A stretch of DNA of 21,997 bases from contig JAYSUJ010000040.1 in assembly GCA_043719155.1 (NCBI GenBank), positions 1-21,997 on the forward strand. Reading direction: 5' to 3'. Shown one piece after another: positions 18,252 to 21,997 of the stretch. The notes beneath the pieces are model-generated. The model was given only the letters and a program-made list of their open reading frames with translations. It was not told the origin of the DNA and ran no database searches. The position numbers and the translations under genes were made by a program. Within the stretch, counting starts at the first letter, position 1; every line of letters starts with the position of its first letter. The stretch comes from JBBQKQ01 sp043719155 (GTDB taxonomy: Bacteria > Patescibacteriota > Minisyncoccia > Phycocordibacterales > UBA5272).

Positions 18252-19601
18252 TTACTTCAACTTTTTAATGTACTCCACGACTTCATCAATTTTAATCGTT
18301 TCTTGGGAATGACTTTTCATGTTTCGGACAATAACTACATTTTCCATGGCTTCTTTTTGACCAAAAATCAAAACATAGGGTACTTCTAGTCTTTCAGCCA
18401 TACCAAGTTGTACACCGAGAGAGTCTTTTGACAATGACTGAGACATGGGGATGTGGGACTTGCGAAGCATCTCTACGATTGTAAGAGAATGCAGTTTGGC
18501 CTCTAGTCCTATTTGGACAAAAAAGATTTTTGGTTTTTTCTGGAGTTTGGCTTGGACATTTTCAGTCCCAGGCATTAAAAGGATGCGGTCGATACCAAGT
18601 GCTACTCCTACGGCTGGTACGTCTTTTTTACTGCCCATTGTTTTTCCTAAATAGTCATAGCGACCACCTCCACAAATGGACAAGGTTTTCTCTGTCACTT
18701 TACCATTGTTGTCAGTTTCAGAAAAAGTTTTTTCTATTTCAAAAACGGTGTGAGAATAATAGTCTAAACCACGTACAAGAGCGTGATTGATGCTGTAAGT
18801 AACTTTGGTACCTTCTAGATACTCTAAAACTTCCTTAAAATGTCTTTTGCTTTCTGGGTTTAGAGAGTTGATAGGTTTTGGGGCATCTTTTTTGAAACTA
18901 CCACAAATCTCTTCTTTACAATCTAGTAAACGAAGCGGGGAATTTTTCAAACGGTCTTTACAATTTACACACAGCTTGCTGTTAAACTTTTTGTAGTAAG
19001 TCGTTAAGTCTTTGATAAATTTTTTACGAGACTCTTTGTCGCCGACAGAGTTTATCTGGACATTGACATTTTCTATACCGATTTCTTCTAGGATGGCTAC
19101 ACTAGTTTTTATAATCATGGCGTCGGCAATAGCCTTGTCTGTTCCAAGCATTTCTAAGTTGAACTGTTTAAACTCTCTGTATCTACCTTTTTGAGGTTTG
19201 TCATGACGAAAAATAGAGCCATAGTTGTAGATCATAACAGGTTGCGGCATAGAGCCCCAGCCGTTCTCAATGTAGGCACGCATCACGCCAGCTGTAAACT
19301 CTGGACGCATAGATATCTTGTCGCCACCTTTGGTAGTCATGGTGAAAAGCTCTTTTTGAACTATATCCGTCTCTGCACCCACCCCTCTTTCGTAGACGCT
19401 GGTATGTTCTACCATAGGTACTTGTAGGGGTGAAAAACCGTAGTAAGTAGCCACGTCTTCAGCCTTTTCTAATGCACCTTTTTCGCGAAAATACTCACTA
19501 CCTAAAATGTCACGAAAGCCTTTTACTGTTTGAAGTTCTTGGTTATTTTTGTTCAAATTTTCTTGAGTTTTGTTTCCTTTTTTAGGAGATGTTTTTGGCA
19601 T
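18252..19601 (-). CDS. hisS: Histidyl-tRNA synthetase
   Basis: The 449-residue class II synthetase shows motif 1 around LEKAEDVATYYGFSPLQVPMVEHTSVYERGVG and motif 2 SMRPEFTAGVMRAYIENG with FRHDKPQKGRYREFKQFNLEMLG. The histidine-specific ALVRGLDYYSHTVFEIE, the CGGGRYDYLGK strand and motif 3 AVGVALGIDRILLM come next, and the C-terminal anticodon-binding domain ends at VVEYIKKLK. It charges tRNA-His. About 25 Lys/Asn-rich residues precede the domain. It lies 41 nt upstream of rpsU on the same strand. Confidence 0.97.
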   Translation of the reverse strand: MPKTSPKKGNKTQENLNKNNQELQTVKGFRDILGSEYFREKGALEKAEDVATYYGFSPLQVPMVEHTSVYERGVGAETDIVQKELFTMTTKGGDKISMRPEFTAGVMRAYIENGWGSMPQPVMIYNYGSIFRHDKPQKGRYREFKQFNLEMLGTDKAIADAMIIKTSVAILEEIGIENVNVQINSVGDKESRKKFIKDLTTYYKKFNSKLCVNCKDRLKNSPLRLLDCKEEICGSFKKDAPKPINSLNPESKRHFKEVLEYLEGTKVTYSINHALVRGLDYYSHTVFEIEKTFSETDNNGKVTEKTLSICGGGRYDYLGKTMGSKKDVPAVGVALGIDRILLMPGTENVQAKLQKKPKIFFVQIGLEAKLHSLTIVEMLRKSHIPMSQSLSKDSLGVQLGMAERLEVPYVLIFGQKEAMENVVIVRNMKSHSQETIKIDEVVEYIKKLK

Positions 19602-19657
19602 ATTTTATTAAAGATTATGAGGTAATTATAGCACATTTTAGAGACAGATTTCAGAGC

Positions 19658-20308
19658 TTAAATTGACCCTGGCCAAATGCCGATAGCTGTAAGTGGTGTA
19701 AGGCGTAAAAAGGGGCGACCAACTATATTTTCCATTGGAACAGCGCCCCAGTACCTAGAGTCAGAGGAGTTGGCACGGTTGTCACCCATGACATAATACT
19801 CGTTTTCACCCAAAGTTCGATCGTCAGATATCTCAGATTTGTAAATAATTTCCTTGTCGTCGATAATTAAACCGTTAGGGTTTTCCTTGCTAAAGATAGT
19901 TGTCACTCCGTTTACTACGGTTACTTTTTCACCTGGAAGACCAATAATTCTTTTTATCAAATATCTGTTGGTTTCAAAATAGCAGTTGCCGGCAATAGGT
20001 AATAAACAAGTGTGAAAAGTGTGTTTGGAGTCTGGTATGTCGAAAACCACAACTTCGCCGCGCTTTGGATTATGGAGAAATTTATAGGAAAACTTGTCTA
20101 CAAGCAAATAGTTGCCAGTGTTAAAAGTTGGCAACATGGAAGGTCCTTCAACCAAGAAAGGCTGTACTAAAAAAGTTCGAATAGTTACAAAGAAAACTAT
20201 AAACAAGACACTAAATTTAATAGCTTCTTGATAACCGCCTTCCTTGAAGGCGTCGTAAATCAAGTAAAGGAAAATGCACAATGCAAACACATACCATATT
20301 ATATTCAT
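19658..20308 (-). CDS. lepB: Signal peptidase I
   Basis: The start at 20308 gives 216 residues. There are two N-terminal hydrophobic segments (about 3-18 and 32-48), then FLVEGPSMLPT with the nucleophile Ser57, and YLIKRIIGLPGE with the general base Lys119. YYVMGDNRANSSDSRYWG (box E) and a C-terminal GIWPGSI follow. It cleaves signal peptides on the outer face of the membrane. In-frame ATGs at 20326 and 20365 exist, but the latter lies within 9 nt of the divergent gene start. A short insert (HTCLLPIAGNCYFE) between the catalytic residues carries two cysteines. It is 56 nt upstream of hisS. Confidence 0.93.
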   Translation of the reverse strand: MNIIWYVFALCIFLYLIYDAFKEGGYQEAIKFSVLFIVFFVTIRTFLVQPFLVEGPSMLPTFNTGNYLLVDKFSYKFLHNPKRGEVVVFDIPDSKHTFHTCLLPIAGNCYFETNRYLIKRIIGLPGEKVTVVNGVTTIFSKENPNGLIIDDKEIIYKSEISDDRTLGENEYYVMGDNRANSSDSRYWGAVPMENIVGRPFLRLTPLTAIGIWPGSI

Positions 20309-20348
20309 ATAAAAATAGTTTAACATAAAAATAATAAACAAAATATTG

Positions 20349-20354
20349 TATACT
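20349..20354 (+). promoter_or_regulatory. -10 element of the Ddl-like gene
   Basis: TATACT lies 19 nt before the ATG. No clear -35 box is present, and there is no Shine-Dalgarno site. Confidence 0.4.
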
Positions 20355-20373
20355 AAAAACAACAAAATAAATT

Positions 20374-21270
20374 ATGTCTAATTTAAACATATGCGTAGTC
20401 CATGGCGGAACAAGTCATGAAAGAGAAAGGTCCATAGTTTATGGAAAAAAGATTGTTAAAATTTTAGCTGTGTCAGATTTAGAAAATAATAATTTTAATG
20501 TTTTTGAATTGCATTTACACCCAAACGGGTCTTGGACTATGAATGGCAACGTGGCAAGCCCAGAAGAGATATTAAAAAAAAGTCATAAAGTTTGGAATTG
20601 CTTTGTGGGAACAGACGGAGAAAGTGCTTTACTTGAGGGTTTGTGCCAAAAGCATGGGGTAAAATTGCTAGGCCACAGTGCCTTGCACACAGAATTAGCT
20701 TCCCACAAACAGGATTTAAAAAACCTTTTGAGTCAACATAAAATAAAAAGCCCGTATGGCAAAGTAATTGACTGTAAAAAATATTCCTTAGAAAAGTTAA
20801 AAGAAGTTTTTCAATTTGTCGGCATACCAGCTATAGTAAAGCCACTAAAGAATAGTGGGGCAATAGGGATTAGCTTAGTTCAAAGCTTTGGTGAAATGCA
20901 AAACGCAGTAGAAAATTTAATTTCCGAGTCGCAAGATGTTTTAGTTGAAAAGGTTATTTCTGGCACCCCTGTGTCTTGTTTTATTTATAGTCATGAAGGT
21001 CTGATAAACGTAAATATAAAAGTCCATGGAGAGCCCCTCAGTAGGGACGAAAATTTACAAATAAGAAATGAGGCTATTTATATATATAATGTTTTGGCTT
21101 TTACCCATCATTTAGAGTGTGATTTTCTGTTGATTGAAAAAAAAGGAAAGAAAATTTTATATTTGCTCGAGGTAAATACTCACCCAAGTTTAGTGCATAC
21201 CTATATTAATGATGTTTTTAAAGACGGGGTGATAAGTTTAAGTGAATACGTTTTGGAAAAAATAAAGTAA
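20374..21270 (+). CDS. D-alanine--D-alanine ligase-like ATP-grasp protein
   Basis: A 298-residue protein of Ddl length and order: N-terminal ICVVHGGTSHERERSIVYG, NCFVGTDGESALLEGLCQKHGVKLLGHSALHTELASHKQDLK, the ATP-grasp lysine in IPAIVKPLKNSGAIGISLV, the acidic VLVEKVISG, and C-terminal LECDFLLI...ILYLLEVNTHPSLV. The metal ligands (Asp in CDF, Glu and Asn in LEVN) are kept. Two substrate-side features differ from E. coli DdlB: the GSSVG loop is SGAIG, and the Arg of the RxD motif is Glu (ECD). It may still be a Ddl, or may ligate something else. It is divergent from lepB and 27 nt upstream of the PriA-like gene. Confidence 0.8.
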   Translation: MSNLNICVVHGGTSHERERSIVYGKKIVKILAVSDLENNNFNVFELHLHPNGSWTMNGNVASPEEILKKSHKVWNCFVGTDGESALLEGLCQKHGVKLLGHSALHTELASHKQDLKNLLSQHKIKSPYGKVIDCKKYSLEKLKEVFQFVGIPAIVKPLKNSGAIGISLVQSFGEMQNAVENLISESQDVLVEKVISGTPVSCFIYSHEGLINVNIKVHGEPLSRDENLQIRNEAIYIYNVLAFTHHLECDFLLIEKKGKKILYLLEVNTHPSLVHTYINDVFKDGVISLSEYVLEKIK

Positions 21271-21297
21271 AAAATAAAATTTGAAAGAGAGTAAAAT

Positions 21298-21997
21298 ATG
21301 AGAGTTTATAAAGTCAGCCCGATTTTAAAATATAGTCCTTTTTTTGACTTGACCTATATCTCTAAACTCGATTTTGAACTGGGAGATGTTGTGGAAATAG
21401 ATTTTAATAAGAAGAAAATATTTGGAATTGTGTTAGAAGTGTATGATTTGAAAGACGTGAAAGTGGAGATACGCAAGTCAGATTTTCTAACTAAAAAAAT
21501 TGAAATTAAGCTCAGTCAAATGCAGGAAAAGTTTTTAGAAAAAAGAGTCTTTGAGACTCTTAAAAAACACTCGAAAGAATTTTGCATCCCAGTTGGTGAA
21601 ATAGTTTTCTATATTTTTGGTGAAAAATTAAATTTGTTGATGCCCCCTGAAAATGAAAAAAAAGTGTATAAAAATTTAATTATTTACCCAGATGACCTGA
21701 GTTATAAAATAGAAAAAATAGAGAACAAGAAAAATAAAAATAAGTCGAGTGAAAGGGAAAACATAAACTGTAAAGGAGTGGAAATTTTTAAATTTGTTTT
21801 AAATAGAGAGTGCGTGTTTGATAAGATTATAATCAAAGATTTCAACTTTGATAAATATGTAAATTTTCAAAATCCACATATTTCAAAGTTGCATTTGTTG
21901 TTTGACATTTTAAACTCCTTTTCTCTTGAAAGTAGGGGCAAGGGTGATTTAAAAATTGTTTTAGAAACTGGTTTTTTGGGAGTGGCGGAGGCGTTTT
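21298..21997 (+). CDS. PriA-like primosomal protein, N-terminal part, cut by window end
   Basis: The frame is open from ATG 21298 to the window end (233 complete codons). A purine-rich GAAAGAGAG precedes the ATG. The first 50 residues (VSPILKYSPFFDLTYISKLDFELGDVVEIDFNKKKIFGIVLEV) match the PriA 3'-DNA-binding domain. Later, KIIIKDFNFDKYVNFQNPHISKL resembles the DEEH...Y...P region of PriA with the acidic motif lost. No GKT Walker A is seen before it. This suggests a degenerate, non-helicase PriA homologue. The family call rests on pattern only, and the missing 3' part could change it. Confidence 0.55.
   Translation, partial: MRVYKVSPILKYSPFFDLTYISKLDFELGDVVEIDFNKKKIFGIVLEVYDLKDVKVEIRKSDFLTKKIEIKLSQMQEKFLEKRVFETLKKHSKEFCIPVGEIVFYIFGEKLNLLMPPENEKKVYKNLIIYPDDLSYKIEKIENKKNKNKSSERENINCKGVEIFKFVLNRECVFDKIIIKDFNFDKYVNFQNPHISKLHLLFDILNSFSLESRGKGDLKIVLETGFLGVAEAF

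Noticed and set aside
1..21997. Recoded UGA (glycine), as in some CPR lineages
   Set aside because: No conserved gene here contains an in-frame TGA, and the CA-like gene ends with TGA at the expected place before its terminator.

Overview
The window looks like part of a Candidate Phyla Radiation (Patescibacteria, probably Parcubacteria-like) chromosome. This is inferred from AT-rich, densely packed DNA, compact housekeeping proteins (short EF-Ts, S2 and FtsA), many genes without Shine-Dalgarno sites, RNase J with a disordered N-terminus, paired TrbC/VirB2-like small membrane proteins, conserved hypothetical proteins, and TAA/TAG/TGA all used as stops. No rRNA, phage, insertion sequence with transposase, or CRISPR array is visible.

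Layout. 1-4.6 kb: a minus-strand run of a conserved hypothetical protein, secG, a membrane-anchored family 5 solute-binding protein and RNase J. 4.6-5.2 kb: a cluster of palindromic repeats, two of which form perfect 37-bp inverted repeats around a DUF559 endonuclease-like gene. 5.2-7.2 kb: two TrbC/VirB2-like membrane proteins, two unknown small genes and a minus-strand tRNA-Gln. 7.2-10.1 kb: the infC-rpmI-rplT block, split by two plus-strand beta-carbonic-anhydrase-like genes. 10.2-13.4 kb: rpsB-tsf, a small membrane protein and an MFS transporter. 13.4-16.2 kb: an MGMT-like protein, a TfoX-N protein, a DedA protein, an HD hydrolase and two unknown small genes. 16.2-20.3 kb: a minus-strand run of lepB, hisS, rpsU, ybeY, ftsA and a second tRNA-Gln. 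20.4-21.997 kb: a Ddl-like ATP-grasp protein and the start of a PriA-like protein that runs off the end.

Most genes serve translation (infC, L35, L20, S2, EF-Ts, S21, HisRS, YbeY, tRNAs), RNA turnover (RNase J), secretion (SecG, signal peptidase I) and division (FtsA).

The most interesting signals are non-coding. (1) A two-hairpin element occurs twice, each time beside the 3' hairpin of a tRNA-Gln gene; its stems differ at three base pairs but stay paired, while the loops are conserved. (2) The DUF559 gene is enclosed by perfect inverted repeats that also supply its C-terminus and stop codon. (3) Two divergent promoter pairs each appear to share a single palindromic TTGCAA -35 hexamer with equal spacing on both sides. 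(4) Three visibly GC-richer single-gene units share the same plan: promoter, short 5' hairpin, gene, strong terminator.
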